This document shows, one piece after another, positions 52,932 through 64,000 of a DNA stretch of 64,000 nucleotides. Source of the DNA: Burkholderiales bacterium (GTDB lineage: Bacteria; Pseudomonadota; Gammaproteobacteria; Burkholderiales; Thiobacteraceae). The notes below the pieces were generated by a model that saw nothing but the letters and a program-made list of their open reading frames with translations, was not told the DNA's origin and searched no databases. A program made the position numbers and the translations under genes. Position 1 is the first letter of the stretch, and each line of letters opens with the position of its first letter. Location: positions 50,606 through 114,605 of the forward strand of contig JAIMAL010000007.1 in NCBI GenBank assembly GCA_023511995.1, in the 5' to 3' direction.

Positions 52932-53429
52932 TCAGGTATAAAGACGCAGACCGGTCTTCTTCAGGATACGGGTGCTGTAGAGCACCTCGTGGCCGCGGCA
53001 GTGAGTGCCAAGGCGTTGCTGGATGATCCTGATTTTCTCCTCCACCTCCTCCCTATTGCGGCCGTGCACCATGGCGAACAGGTTGTAAGGCCAGTGGGGC
53101 GGAAGCCGGGGCCGCCGATAACAGTGGGTAACGAAGGGCAGGGCGCCCACCTCCTCTCCCAGGGTATCCACCACCTCGTCCGGAACGTCCCACACGCTCA
53201 TGCCGTTGGCACGATAGCCAAGGGCATAGTGGTTGGGAATGGCGCCAATGCGCCGAATGACACCCCGCTCGAGCATGCGTTGCAGCCGCGCCATCACCTC
53301 CTTTTCGCTCAGCCCAAGGGCCGTGGCGATCGCCAGATAGGGGCGGGGAAGCAAAGGCAGACCGGCCTGGGTGGCCTGCACGAGGCGGCGATCGGTTTCA
53401 TCAAGGAGCAGGCGGTCAGGGGCGTTCAT
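52932..53429 (-). CDS. nirH: NirH, siroheme decarboxylase subunit
   Basis: 165 residues, AsnC/Lrp-like fold. The N-terminal helix-turn-helix-like segment ([27 protein letters not shown]) and the conserved [27 protein letters not shown] are typical of NirD/L/G/H. These proteins remove two acetate carboxyls from siroheme in heme d1 synthesis. The start at 53429 overlaps the nirG stop (ATGA); assignment as H rather than L rests on gene order. Confidence 0.8.
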   Translation of the reverse strand: MNAPDRLLLDETDRRLVQATQAGLPLLPRPYLAIATALGLSEKEVMARLQRMLERGVIRRIGAIPNHYALGYRANGMSVWDVPDEVVDTLGEEVGALPFVTHCYRRPRLPPHWPYNLFAMVHGRNREEVEEKIRIIQQRLGTHCRGHEVLYSTRILKKTGLRLYT

Positions 53430-53869
53430 ACCGTGAGCTTCAAGCCGACGAAATATTCCCGAATGCGGGGCAACAGGTGGACCGAAAGACCCGTTTCGCC
53501 CTCGATGCGGCGGACAACCTCGGCGAGCGCAGCCGCTGTTTCCGTGGCGATGACAAACCACATGTTCAGCCGGTGGTCGCGCGCGTAGTTGTGTGCCACT
53601 TCCGGATGCCGGTTCACCTGCGCTGCGACCTCGTCGAAGCGCTCGGCCGGTACCGCCATGGCGGCGAGGCAGAGTGCACCGCCCATGGCTTCGGCGTTGT
53701 ACAGGGGACCGAAGCGGCTCAGGAAACCGGCGGCGATAAGACGGCGGATGCGCTCGATAACCGTGGCCTCGTCGCAGCCGAAGCGGGCCGCAACTTCAGC
53801 GAAGGGGCGCTCGGAGATGGGGAAGTCGCCCTGCAAGGCATTGATCAGAGTGCGGTCGAGCGCATCCAT
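53426..53869 (-). CDS. nirG: NirG, siroheme decarboxylase subunit
   Basis: 147 residues: MDALDRTLINALQGDFPISERPFAEVAARFG, then a ligand domain NRHPEVAHNYARDHRLNMWFVIATE. The order NirDL-G-H matches known clusters, and this copy has the G/D-type start rather than the YRRP-type middle. Together with NirH it would form an AB-type heterodimer. It overlaps its neighbours by one base and by ATGA. Confidence 0.75.
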   Translation of the reverse strand: MDALDRTLINALQGDFPISERPFAEVAARFGCDEATVIERIRRLIAAGFLSRFGPLYNAEAMGGALCLAAMAVPAERFDEVAAQVNRHPEVAHNYARDHRLNMWFVIATETAAALAEVVRRIEGETGLSVHLLPRIREYFVGLKLTV

Positions 53870-54864
53870 CACGCCATCCTCGCTGCAGAATCCCGGTGCA
53901 CGTAGCGCGCCCCGGTCTGTTTGAAGCGGCGCCGGCTGAACAGGACGGCCTGCGGGTAGGCGGTAAGCCCCCAACGCTGGTTCAGTTCGGCGAGACGCTG
54001 TGCCACGGCGTCGCGGTCCCTGCCGTGGATCATGCAAAAGAGGTTGTACCGCCAGTCGGGCAGACGACGGGGCCGCCGGTAACAGAGGTTGACCAGACCG
54101 CTGCCACCGACACCAGTGCCCACGTGATCCACTACGCCGTCGGGCACGTCCCAGACAGCCATGGCGTTGGCCTGAAAGCCTAGCTCATGGTGGCGGACCA
54201 CCACGCCGAAGCGCTTGATGACACCCGCCGCCTTAAGCCTTTGCAGGCGGGATAAGACCTCGGATTCCGCCATGCCAATGTGGTGCGCAATGTGGGCGAA
54301 GGGACGGGGCAGGAGGGGCAGACCGTCCTGAATGGCGCCGATGAGCGCGTAATCCCCGGCGTCGAGCGGTGCAGGGGGTGCGGCCTCGGGCAGGGACTCA
54401 CCATGGCTCGTGGCCACCCGCGCACGCAAATCGAAGCCGAGGTCGATGTGGTATTCGCGTTCCAAAGGCAGGCGCAGGGGCGCAAGCCCGGTCTTTCTGA
54501 CGATATCGGCGAACACCTGATCCAGACCTGCGCTGTCGGCGGCGGTGACGACGAACCACAGGTTGAAATGGTGCTCGCGCTCATAGTTGTGGTTGACCTG
54601 GGGCAGGGCGCTGATGACGGCCGCGACCTCCTCCAGCGCCTGCGGCGGCACACTCAGGGCGGCGAGGGTGGAAACGCCCACCCGGTTGGGGCGCAAGACG
54701 GCACCGATGCGGCTGATCAGGCCCTGCTTCATCAGGGTGCGCAGACTGCGGATGACCTCCTCGGCGCGCAACCCGAGTTGATCGCCAATGGCATGAAAGG
54801 GCGCAGGCACGAGGGGAAAGTCGCGCTGGAAATCATTGAGCAACTGGAAGGTGAAATCGCTCAT
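53869..54864 (-). CDS. nirDL: NirDL fusion, siroheme decarboxylase
   Basis: 331 residues made of two homologous halves: a D-type half (about 1-150, FQLLNDFQRDFPLVPAPFHAIGDQLG, then NHNYEREHHFNLWFVVTAAD) and an L-type half (about 165-331, [26 protein letters not shown], then CYRRPRRLPDWRYNLFCMIHGRDR). A linker of about 15 residues joins them. Fused NirDL occurs in some bacteria (Hydrogenobacter thermophilus), while others have separate subunits. It starts inside the nirF stop (ATGA). Confidence 0.88.
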   Translation of the reverse strand: MSDFTFQLLNDFQRDFPLVPAPFHAIGDQLGLRAEEVIRSLRTLMKQGLISRIGAVLRPNRVGVSTLAALSVPPQALEEVAAVISALPQVNHNYEREHHFNLWFVVTAADSAGLDQVFADIVRKTGLAPLRLPLEREYHIDLGFDLRARVATSHGESLPEAAPPAPLDAGDYALIGAIQDGLPLLPRPFAHIAHHIGMAESEVLSRLQRLKAAGVIKRFGVVVRHHELGFQANAMAVWDVPDGVVDHVGTGVGGSGLVNLCYRRPRRLPDWRYNLFCMIHGRDRDAVAQRLAELNQRWGLTAYPQAVLFSRRRFKQTGARYVHRDSAARMA

Positions 54865-56027
54865 AGTCCGATCCGGTGGGCACGATGGGTGAAGAAAATC
54901 CCGCTGGGGCTTTTCGCCGGCAGACTGCCGAGCAATTCGAAGCTGTAGCTGTCGTAGATCTGGATTCGGTCATCGTCACGACAGGACACCCACACCGCCT
55001 CTCCGCGGGGGGTGAATTCCATGTGCAACACGGCGCGCCCCGGCTTCAGGGTGGCGACGATGCGGCGGCTGGCCACGTCAAGGATCTGGACGGTGTCGTT
55101 GTGCGGGGGGGCGAAATTGAGCCAGACATGGCGTCCGGCGGGGTTGGCCACAGCGAACACCACCTGGCCGGCTACGGGAATGCGGGCGAGTTCCTCCCAG
55201 CTCTGCGCATCGGCGAGTACGGCTTCGTGCCGACCGACCTCCGGTAGGACGAGGACATTGCCGCTCGTGGCCCAGCCTTCCAGGTGGGGCATCTTGAACA
55301 CGGGCAGCTTTTCCCCCTTACGGCCCACACTGGTGAGGACACGCCGCACGCCCGCTGCGGGCTGCCAGAGGTCGAGTAGCGCCACGCCATCCTCTCCGAA
55401 CAGCCCCGCCGCGTAAAAGCGGCCATCGGCGCTGATCATGCCGTCATAGGGTTCGCGACCCATGGCGGGATATTTGCTCAGTCGCGGCCGGTGCGGATCG
55501 CGCACGTCGGCCACCCAGATTTCCCCGGCTTCGAACAGGCTGAAGATAAATCGCCGACCGGGGGCGTCCACCAACCCCACCACCTTGGAAGGTCGGCCAT
55601 CGGCACCGACGGCCGGGATCTCGGCGAGCAGATGCAGGTCGTCGGCGGCAAAGATTTTCACACCCCCTGGCGTGTAATTGGCTGCGGCGATGAGCCGTCC
55701 ATCCTGCGAGATCGCGCCGCCGATGCTGTTGCCGCTTTGCAGGATGCGATGTGTCACCTTCAGGGTCAGCAGGTCCACCCGGCTGAGACCCCCATCCCGG
55801 CCGAAGATATAGGCAAAGCGGCCATCGCGGCTGAAATTGACCGAGGCATGGGAAAGATCGCCGAGTCCTTCCACCCGCCCGAGGGATACCCGGCGGGAGG
55901 TGTCCACCACCTGGATGCTGCCGCTGGCGCGCTCAATGACCACACCGAGGTCGCCAGTGCCCCGCAAGGACGTGCTTGCGCAGCCGCCCAGGAAGAGCAC
56001 AAGCATCAGCCACCAGTCAGGGCGCAT
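54861..56027 (-). CDS. nirF: NirF, heme d1 assembly lipoprotein
   Basis: 388 residues. A lipobox (LMLVLFLGGC) predicts a lipoprotein anchored in the periplasm. The rest is a d1-type beta-propeller without a heme c domain: GGLSRVDLLTLKVTHRILQSG, VGADGRPSKVVGLVDAPGRRF, LHMEFTPRGEAVWVSCRDDDRIQIYDS. NirF takes part in the late steps of heme d1 synthesis. The start at 56027 overlaps nirC by 11 bases. Confidence 0.92.
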   Translation of the reverse strand: MRPDWWLMLVLFLGGCASTSLRGTGDLGVVIERASGSIQVVDTSRRVSLGRVEGLGDLSHASVNFSRDGRFAYIFGRDGGLSRVDLLTLKVTHRILQSGNSIGGAISQDGRLIAAANYTPGGVKIFAADDLHLLAEIPAVGADGRPSKVVGLVDAPGRRFIFSLFEAGEIWVADVRDPHRPRLSKYPAMGREPYDGMISADGRFYAAGLFGEDGVALLDLWQPAAGVRRVLTSVGRKGEKLPVFKMPHLEGWATSGNVLVLPEVGRHEAVLADAQSWEELARIPVAGQVVFAVANPAGRHVWLNFAPPHNDTVQILDVASRRIVATLKPGRAVLHMEFTPRGEAVWVSCRDDDRIQIYDSYSFELLGSLPAKSPSGIFFTHRAHRIGL

Positions 56028-56361
56028 CGGGAAACCCCTCCTGCAGCCTGGAAACGATCCATGCCGCGTCAGCTTCGGACAGCAGCCCCGCCCACGGCGG
56101 CATGGGCGTTCCCGGACGTCCACGCAATACCGTCTCGATCAGGGCAGCCACCGGTCTGCCGCGCAGGGCGTCTGCGGTGAGGGCGGGACCCAGCCCGCCC
56201 GTCAGATGCAGGCCGTGGCAGGCGCCGCAGTCATGGCGGACAAGGCGGATCAAGGCGGCCCGCCGCATGTCATCGGGAGCCGGCTCTGTCGTTGCCGCCG
56301 GAACGCCCGGAGCAAACAGTCCCAGCAGAATGGCAGCGGTGAAAAGGCGTCTGGGTCCCAT
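56017..56361 (-). CDS. nirC: NirC, periplasmic cytochrome c
   Basis: 114 residues. A signal peptide (FTAAILLGLFAPGVPAAT) is followed by one c-heme site (HDCGACHGLHLTGGLGPALTADAL) and an axial Met (GTPMPPWAGLLSEADAAW). NirC is a small cytochrome that supplies electrons for NirS maturation or activity. It begins right after a terminator-like hairpin and has no clear Shine-Dalgarno. Confidence 0.88.
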   Translation of the reverse strand: MGPRRLFTAAILLGLFAPGVPAATTEPAPDDMRRAALIRLVRHDCGACHGLHLTGGLGPALTADALRGRPVAALIETVLRGRPGTPMPPWAGLLSEADAAWIVSRLQEGFPDAP

Positions 56362-56365
56362 GGGC

Positions 56366-56390
56366 AAAAAGGGGCGCGGTGGCGCCCCTT
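56366..56390 (-). terminator. Terminator-like hairpin between nirS and nirC
   Basis: On the - strand AAGGGGCGC pairs perfectly with GCGCCCCTT around a four-base loop, and TTT follows (five T in total counting the stem end). It lies 3 bases after the nirS stop and 5 before the nirC start. It would lower expression of the maturation genes relative to nirS. Confidence 0.75.
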
Positions 56391-56393
56391 CCC

Positions 56394-60043
<3,650 letters not shown>

Positions 60044-60106
60044 CTCCCGACTCCGTCAAGGTGTTTGCCCTCGTTCCGAGCTTGGCGCTTGCGGACTGCC
60101 GCTGCC

Positions 60107-60120
60107 TTGATCCAGCTCAA
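60107..60120. promoter_or_regulatory. FNR-like box between nirI and the NMO gene
   Basis: TTGATCCAGCTCAA matches TTGAT-N4-ATCAA except one base in the right half. It lies 70 bases before the nirI ATG and 94 before the divergent gene, so it could serve either or both. Confidence 0.65.
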
Positions 60121-60207
60121 GGTGTGAGACGATGGTTCACTCGTCTCCAGATAAAAGGAGTACGATATCCGGCTATCTGCGCATTCTGCGGCGGGGAGGG
60201 ACACACC

Positions 60208-61374
60208 ATGGAGGATGTCACACTGCCTTGTTTCCATATCCGGGGGCGGCGGCTGCTGCCCATCGTGCAGGGCGGCATGGGGGTGGGGGTGTCGGCGCAT
60301 CGCCTTGCCGGCAGCGTCGCCCGCCTCGGCGCCCTCGGCACTATTGCCAGCATCGACCTGCGTCACCACCATCCTGACCTCATGGAACGTGGGCGCCGCT
60401 GTCGCGACAAGGCCACGCTGGACGAACTCAACCTCATTGCCCTGGATCGGGAGATCAAAGCCGCGCTGGCGCTCGCCCAGGGGCGGGGCATGCTCGCGGT
60501 GAACGTCATGAAGGCGGTCACCGAACATGCCGCCTTGGTTCGGCAGGCCTGTGTCAGCGGCGCCCACGCCATCGTCATGGGTGCCGGCCTGCCCCTCGAC
60601 TTGCCAGATCTGACGGCGGATTTTCCGGAGGTGGCGTTGATCCCCATTCTGTCCGACGTGCGCGGTGTGCAAATCGTGCTCAGGAAATGGCAGCGCAAGA
60701 ATCGTCTGCCCGATGCCATCGTGATCGAGCACCCACGCTACGCCGGCGGACATCTGGGGGCGACCCGGCCTGAGGAGATCAATGATCCCCGTTTCGATTT
60801 TCCCAACGTTCTGCAGGGGGTGTTTGCTCTGTTTCAGCAAATGGGCCTGGAGCGGGAGCGGATTCCCGTCATCTTGGCCGGTGGCATCAACAGCCATGAA
60901 AAAGTACGTGAGTTATTGGCGATGGGGGCGGCGGCGGTGCAGATCGGGACGCCTTTCGCAGTCACCCTGGAAGGAGATGCGCATCCCAACTTCAAGAAAG
61001 TCCTGGCAGAAGCCCGCCCGGAGGACATCGTCACGTTCATGAGCGTGGCGGGGTTGCCTGCCCGTGCTGTGCTGACGCCGTGGTTACGCAATTACCTGAA
61101 GCGGGAGAAAAAGCTGCAGGCATGTGCCAGGAGCGACCGCAGCCGCTGTGCCTCGGGACTGCACTGCCTCATCGCGTGCGGCCTGCGCGACGGCATCGCC
61201 CGCGCCGGCCAGTTTTGTATCGATGCCCAGTTGGCGGCAGCGTTGCGTGGCGATATCAATAAGGGTCTTTTCTTCCGTGGCGCAGAGCACCTGCCCTTTG
61301 GCACGGCCATTCGCAGCGTGGAGGAGCTGATGCGCTATCTGCTCACGGGCTGGAAGCCGGCACCCCTTGGCTGA
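60208..61374 (+). CDS. Nitronate monooxygenase-like flavoprotein
   Basis: 388 residues, TIM-barrel of the 2-nitropropane dioxygenase family: PIVQGGMGVGVSAHRLAGSVARLGALGTIA at the start, GAHAIVMGAGLP, then IPVILAGGINSHEKVRELLAMGAAAVQIGTPF for FMN phosphate. A C-terminal segment has several Cys (KKLQACARSDRSRCASGLHC) that is unusual for the family and could hold a cluster or a disulfide. GGGGAGGG precedes the ATG at 60208. The gene diverges from nirI and its end overlaps the convergent NnrS-like gene by 32 bases. Confidence 0.8.
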   Translation: MEDVTLPCFHIRGRRLLPIVQGGMGVGVSAHRLAGSVARLGALGTIASIDLRHHHPDLMERGRRCRDKATLDELNLIALDREIKAALALAQGRGMLAVNVMKAVTEHAALVRQACVSGAHAIVMGAGLPLDLPDLTADFPEVALIPILSDVRGVQIVLRKWQRKNRLPDAIVIEHPRYAGGHLGATRPEEINDPRFDFPNVLQGVFALFQQMGLERERIPVILAGGINSHEKVRELLAMGAAAVQIGTPFAVTLEGDAHPNFKKVLAEARPEDIVTFMSVAGLPARAVLTPWLRNYLKREKKLQACARSDRSRCASGLHCLIACGLRDGIARAGQFCIDAQLAAALRGDINKGLFFRGAEHLPFGTAIRSVEELMRYLLTGWKPAPLG

Positions 61375-62647
61375 GGCGGCGCACATGGAGCCGGTAGCAA
61401 CGCCAGGCGGACAGGAGGTTTGCGCCCACCTGAGCAAAGGACAGGGCGCCGACGAGAAGGGCGGGATAGAAGAATTGGCGCAGGAAACAGGCGGCCAGCA
61501 AAAGAATGAGTGCAGTTTCGTGGGTCAATGCCTGACGCCTGGCAGCGGTCTCGGCAATGACCTGTTTCATATTGGGTGTCGTTCCCCGCGGCGGGTGTTG
61601 GCTTTGCAAATGCAGCCAGACGAGGAAGGGAACGATCTTGTAGAGCATGCCATTGACCGCCGACCAGGCAAAACCCATCAGCCAAAGGATGCCAAGCACA
61701 AGCGGCTGCCGCGGGGATGCGGCAATAGGTGGCGCCATTAGTCCCAACAGCCATACTGCGCCGCTTGCCAGCAGACTGACCATGGCGACGCGCCAGAAAC
61801 GCAGGGTGATGTCCGGCAGAGGCCGGCGCCGTTGCCGCTGCAGCCGCAAGGTTGTGGCCGCGAAGAGGGCGAAGCCGGCGAAGAGGATCATCGTCGCGCC
61901 ACGAGTCAGCCACTCGAGTTCGAAGCTGCGGCCCAGGCTGAATGCCGCCAGGCCGCCAGCCATGAGCCAGCCCAGGCTGCGGGTGAGGGCAGGGGGGTAC
62001 GGCGGAGTCATCTGGAACATGGGCACCACCTGGTAGGCCACCCCGACCACCAGGATGCCGATCCAGCCCAGCAGCCCCCATCCCAGGTGGATGTCGGCAA
62101 GGGTGGGCAGCGGCAGACCGGTGCGGCCGGCATAGGTCCAGGCAGCCAGCAGCCCAAGGCTCACCGTCAGGGCGAGTGCGGCAAGGGCAAGCCGCATCGC
62201 CGTGATGGTGGGGTTTTTCGCCGCGGCACTGGCCATTGCCGACAAGGCGACGCCCACGAAGGCAAAGAGTGCCAGGGCAAGGGGTGCAAGCGCAGCCAGG
62301 AGGATCTCTGTCCGCCCGGCGGTGAAGCCCCACGCCAACAACAGGACGCCAAGCATGAGCGGGGGCTGGATGAGCCAGGCCAGGCGGTTCGGCCGGGTGA
62401 GTGCGGCGCCGGCCACCACCGGCAGCATCTGCATGAGGGCGCCGATCATGCACATGGCCAGCACCCCCAGGGTCAGGAGATGGGTGGCCGCGACAGCCGA
62501 AGGATCCCAACGCGAGGCCAGTGAATCGGGGCCGGCCATCGCGAGCATCAGCGCAGCCGCCACGCCGAACCACGGTGCCACCAGGAAAAAACGCAGGGGA
62601 ACGGAAATCGGCGGCGCCTGTTCGAACAGCAGACCTGGGACCGCCAT
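61343..62647 (-). CDS. NnrS-like/heme-copper-like polytopic membrane protein
   Basis: 434 residues with about twelve spans. Conserved histidines lie in ATHLLTLGVLAMCMIGALMQ and HLGWGLLGWIGILVVGVAYQVVPMF, a pattern seen in NnrS and in relatives of heme-copper oxidase subunit I. NnrS proteins lessen NO toxicity in denitrifiers. I am less sure of the family than of the membrane character; a HMHEM-type start, usual in NnrS, is not evident. The start is ATG 62647 or TTG 62656, the latter overlapping the DUF2249 stop. It lies in a dnr-hemerythrin-DUF2249 run. Confidence 0.65.
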   Translation of the reverse strand: MAVPGLLFEQAPPISVPLRFFLVAPWFGVAAALMLAMAGPDSLASRWDPSAVAATHLLTLGVLAMCMIGALMQMLPVVAGAALTRPNRLAWLIQPPLMLGVLLLAWGFTAGRTEILLAALAPLALALFAFVGVALSAMASAAAKNPTITAMRLALAALALTVSLGLLAAWTYAGRTGLPLPTLADIHLGWGLLGWIGILVVGVAYQVVPMFQMTPPYPPALTRSLGWLMAGGLAAFSLGRSFELEWLTRGATMILFAGFALFAATTLRLQRQRRRPLPDITLRFWRVAMVSLLASGAVWLLGLMAPPIAASPRQPLVLGILWLMGFAWSAVNGMLYKIVPFLVWLHLQSQHPPRGTTPNMKQVIAETAARRQALTHETALILLLAACFLRQFFYPALLVGALSFAQVGANLLSAWRCYRLHVRRLSQGVPASSP

Positions 62648-62652
62648 CGGGA

Positions 62653-62883
62653 TCAATCTCGCCAGATGAGGACAGCGAAGCTGCCGTCGGGCAGGGCTTC
62701 GGTCTGCCGTCGATAGCCCCAGCGGTCCAGAATGGCGTAGAGGGGAAAGGGTTCCCGTGGCAACAGCACCCGCAGACGTTCGGCCGGCTGCAGCGTGTCC
62801 AGGGCTTCCAGCGTGCGCTCCAGGGGTTCCGGCGGTTCCAGTCCGCGTGCGTCCAGGATGCGCTCCGGCGGCAGGTTCGTCAT
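62653..62883 (-). CDS. DUF2249 (TusA-like) protein
   Basis: 76 residues: a compact alpha/beta TusA-like fold with LDARGLEPPEPLERTLEALDTLQPAERLRVLLPREPFPLYAILDRWGY. The catalytic Cys of TusA is replaced (LDARGLEPPEPL), typical of DUF2249. Such proteins often accompany hemerythrin and denitrification genes; the function is unknown. Confidence 0.8.
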   Translation of the reverse strand: MTNLPPERILDARGLEPPEPLERTLEALDTLQPAERLRVLLPREPFPLYAILDRWGYRRQTEALPDGSFAVLIWRD

Positions 62884-62886
62884 GAT

Positions 62887-63327
62887 CTAACCAGCGATTG
62901 TTTCCATGCGTGCGAGCAGGGCATCGCTTTCCCGGGCGAGCAGCCGGTCACACATGGGATAGAGGATTTGCTCCTCCTTGAGGTTATGTTGCTGCATGAG
63001 AACGAGCAGGGTCTCGGCATTGCCCGCGAAGCCTGTTGCGTCGCAGCGCTCGATGGCCTCGCGCAGGGCGTCGATGAGCTCGCGCATTTCGGCATGTTCC
63101 AGGCGCATCACGCGGGTGGGACCCTGATTGTTGCCCGTCCGGGCCTCGAAGGCGGGGAAAAGCACCTCCTCCTCCATGGCGAAATGACGTGCCATGCGCC
63201 CGGCAAAGCGGGAAAAGGCGGCTTGCGCGCCTTTCCAGTCACCCGCCGCGGCGGCCTGTTCGGCTTCGGCGAAAGATTTGTCACAGTCGGAATGGTCGGC
63301 GGCAAGGTAGCCGAGAAGGGATGCCAT
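62887..63327 (-). CDS. Hemerythrin HHE-domain protein
   Basis: 146 residues. The diiron ligands appear in YLAADHSDCDKSF, RHFAMEEEVLFPAFE, RLEHAEMRELI and MQQHNLKEEQILYPMCD, giving the hemerythrin-like four-helix bundle. Related proteins (Dnr-linked hemerythrins, YtfE/ScdA) bind or sense NO and oxygen and help repair iron centres. AGGAG precedes the ATG at 63327. A Dnr box lies 62 bp upstream, so NO or anoxia should induce it. Confidence 0.88.
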   Translation of the reverse strand: MASLLGYLAADHSDCDKSFAEAEQAAAAGDWKGAQAAFSRFAGRMARHFAMEEEVLFPAFEARTGNNQGPTRVMRLEHAEMRELIDALREAIERCDATGFAGNAETLLVLMQQHNLKEEQILYPMCDRLLARESDALLARMETIAG

Positions 63328-63382
63328 GGGTGTACTCCTGTAAACAGGATGCACATCGTCGACCAGAATTGCCGCTGCTGCC

Positions 63383-63396
63383 TTGACGACGATCAA
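63383..63396. promoter_or_regulatory. FNR/Dnr box before the hemerythrin gene
   Basis: TTGACGACGATCAA (TTGAC-N4-ATCAA) overlaps the dnr stop codon. It matches the Dnr/FNR consensus, and its centre is 62 bases from the hemerythrin ATG. Confidence 0.78.
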
Positions 63397-63947
63397 GATC
63401 CGCCGTGGTGGCGGCGCAGCGCATCGACATCGTGGATGGTGATACGGCGGCCTTCAACCTTGATCAGACCAGCTTCGGTGAGGTGGTGCAGAATCCGGGA
63501 GAACGTCTCGGGCGTGAGATTCAGGCGGGAGGCGATCACCTGTTTGCTGGCCGGCAGCTCGACCACGACATGGGGGTGGTCCAGGCATTCGTGTTGCAGC
63601 AGATAACCCACCACGCGCTGTGTCCCCGACATTGAGCAATAGACCTCCATGTCGTGGATGAGACTGTGCAGCCGCAGGGAGAGGCCGGCGAGCATTTTGC
63701 GCGCCAGTGCCGGATTTCTGTCCATGGCCTGGAACAATGCGTCCTTTGCCACATGCAGGACGAAACTGTCCACGAGGGCCTGGGCGGACACTGGGTAGGG
63801 TTTCTCCATAAACATGACGGCCTCGCCAAAGCTTTGGCCGGGCCCGATGATCTCCACCACCTTTTCCGTGCCGTGGGCGGAGGGGAAGGCCAGCTTGATC
63901 TGGCCGTGGGCCACGATAAAGAACGCGGATTCAAGTTTGAAGTGCAA
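63393..63947 (-). CDS. dnr: Dnr/FNR-type regulator, N-terminus missing or altered
   Basis: 184 residues from a TTG at 63947. The C-terminal half of the cNMP-binding barrel (AFFIVAHGQIKLAF, FGEAVMFMEKPYPVSAQA) and the helix-turn-helix (KQVIASRLNLTPETFSRILHHL) belong to the CRP/FNR family, Dnr/NnrR branch. Full-length proteins have about 45 more residues at the N-terminus; here a stop codon lies in frame 6 bases upstream of the TTG and no family-like sequence precedes SAFF. The gene is probably broken or interrupted by a rearrangement near 63947, or the true start is non-standard. The ordinary partner site is present nearby. Confidence 0.7.
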   Translation of the reverse strand: MHFKLESAFFIVAHGQIKLAFPSAHGTEKVVEIIGPGQSFGEAVMFMEKPYPVSAQALVDSFVLHVAKDALFQAMDRNPALARKMLAGLSLRLHSLIHDMEVYCSMSGTQRVVGYLLQHECLDHPHVVVELPASKQVIASRLNLTPETFSRILHHLTEAGLIKVEGRRITIHDVDALRRHHGGS

Positions 63948-64000
63948 TTTTGATTAACGGGTAGGTGGGTCAGAATGTGCGAGCATTTTGCCCCATCAAC

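Overview
The window is GC-rich, densely coded chromosomal DNA from a betaproteobacterium. The order usg-fimV-orf-truA-trpFBA-accD-folC-dedD-cvpA-purF-metZ and the block thrS-infC-rpmI-rplT-pheST-ihfA-merR are typical of that class. The complete cytochrome cd1 denitrification cluster points to a facultative denitrifier, perhaps of the Nitrosomonadales/Hydrogenophilales type; the species is an inference I cannot settle. I see no insertion sequence, prophage, CRISPR array or rRNA gene.

Layout. 1-17 kb (+ strand): an aspartate-semialdehyde-dehydrogenase-like protein lacking the active-site Cys, FimV, an EcfT-like membrane protein, TruA, tryptophan synthesis (TrpF, TrpB, TrpA), AccD, FolC, a SPOR protein, CvpA, PurF, MetZ, a secreted protein of unknown function, and HtpG behind a sigma-32-type promoter. 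17-20.5 kb: glutaminyl cyclase-like protein and GloB (-), diverging from a methyltransferase, RnhA and DnaQ (+). 20.5-25.5 kb: a three-gene unit of TonB-dependent receptor, periplasmic ABC-type binding protein and a GGDEF-EAL membrane protein, with no transport ATPase. 25.5-28.6 kb (-): a fluoride riboswitch followed by CrcB, a HIT protein, a DUF190 protein, a CPA2 antiporter and a universal stress protein. 28.7-41.5 kb (+ except the first tRNA): two tRNA-Val genes, GltX, ThrS, IF3 (non-canonical AUC start), L35, L20, PheS, PheT, IHF alpha, a MerR-type regulator, 4.5S RNA, DnaX (with an A9 slippage site), YbaB, RecR and an orphan ParA ATPase. 41.5-44.1 kb (-): a DUF1631 protein under a cyclic-di-GMP-I (GEMM) riboswitch.

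44-64 kb is a denitrification island, almost all on the - strand: dnr (5' end missing), hemerythrin, DUF2249, NnrS-like membrane protein, then nirI (NosR/NirI), nirS, nirC, nirF, nirDL (fused), nirG, nirH, nirJ, nirN, norC, norB, norQ, two membrane proteins, and norD. A nitronate monooxygenase-like gene diverges from nirI. Four FNR/Dnr-type palindromes (TTGAY-N4-RTCAA or close) sit 60-85 bp upstream of hemerythrin, nirI, nirS and norC. The cluster should therefore respond as one regulon to low oxygen and nitric oxide: NirS reduces nitrite to NO, the nirFDLGHJN genes build and insert heme d1, and NorCB, with NorQ/NorD as assembly factors, reduces NO to N2O. Hemerythrin and NnrS-like proteins probably help with NO stress. 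No nosZ, nirE or nirM is in the window.

The most interesting points are the two riboswitches with their target genes, the A9 site in dnaX, the truncated dnr at the window edge, Dnr boxes embedded in the ends of upstream genes, a terminator-like hairpin between nirS and nirC, and a tRNA-Val fragment repeated next to its parent gene. The only stretch over 300 bases without a protein gene is 28423-28902, which holds the fluoride riboswitch, the tRNA-fragment repeat and tRNA-Val(CAC).
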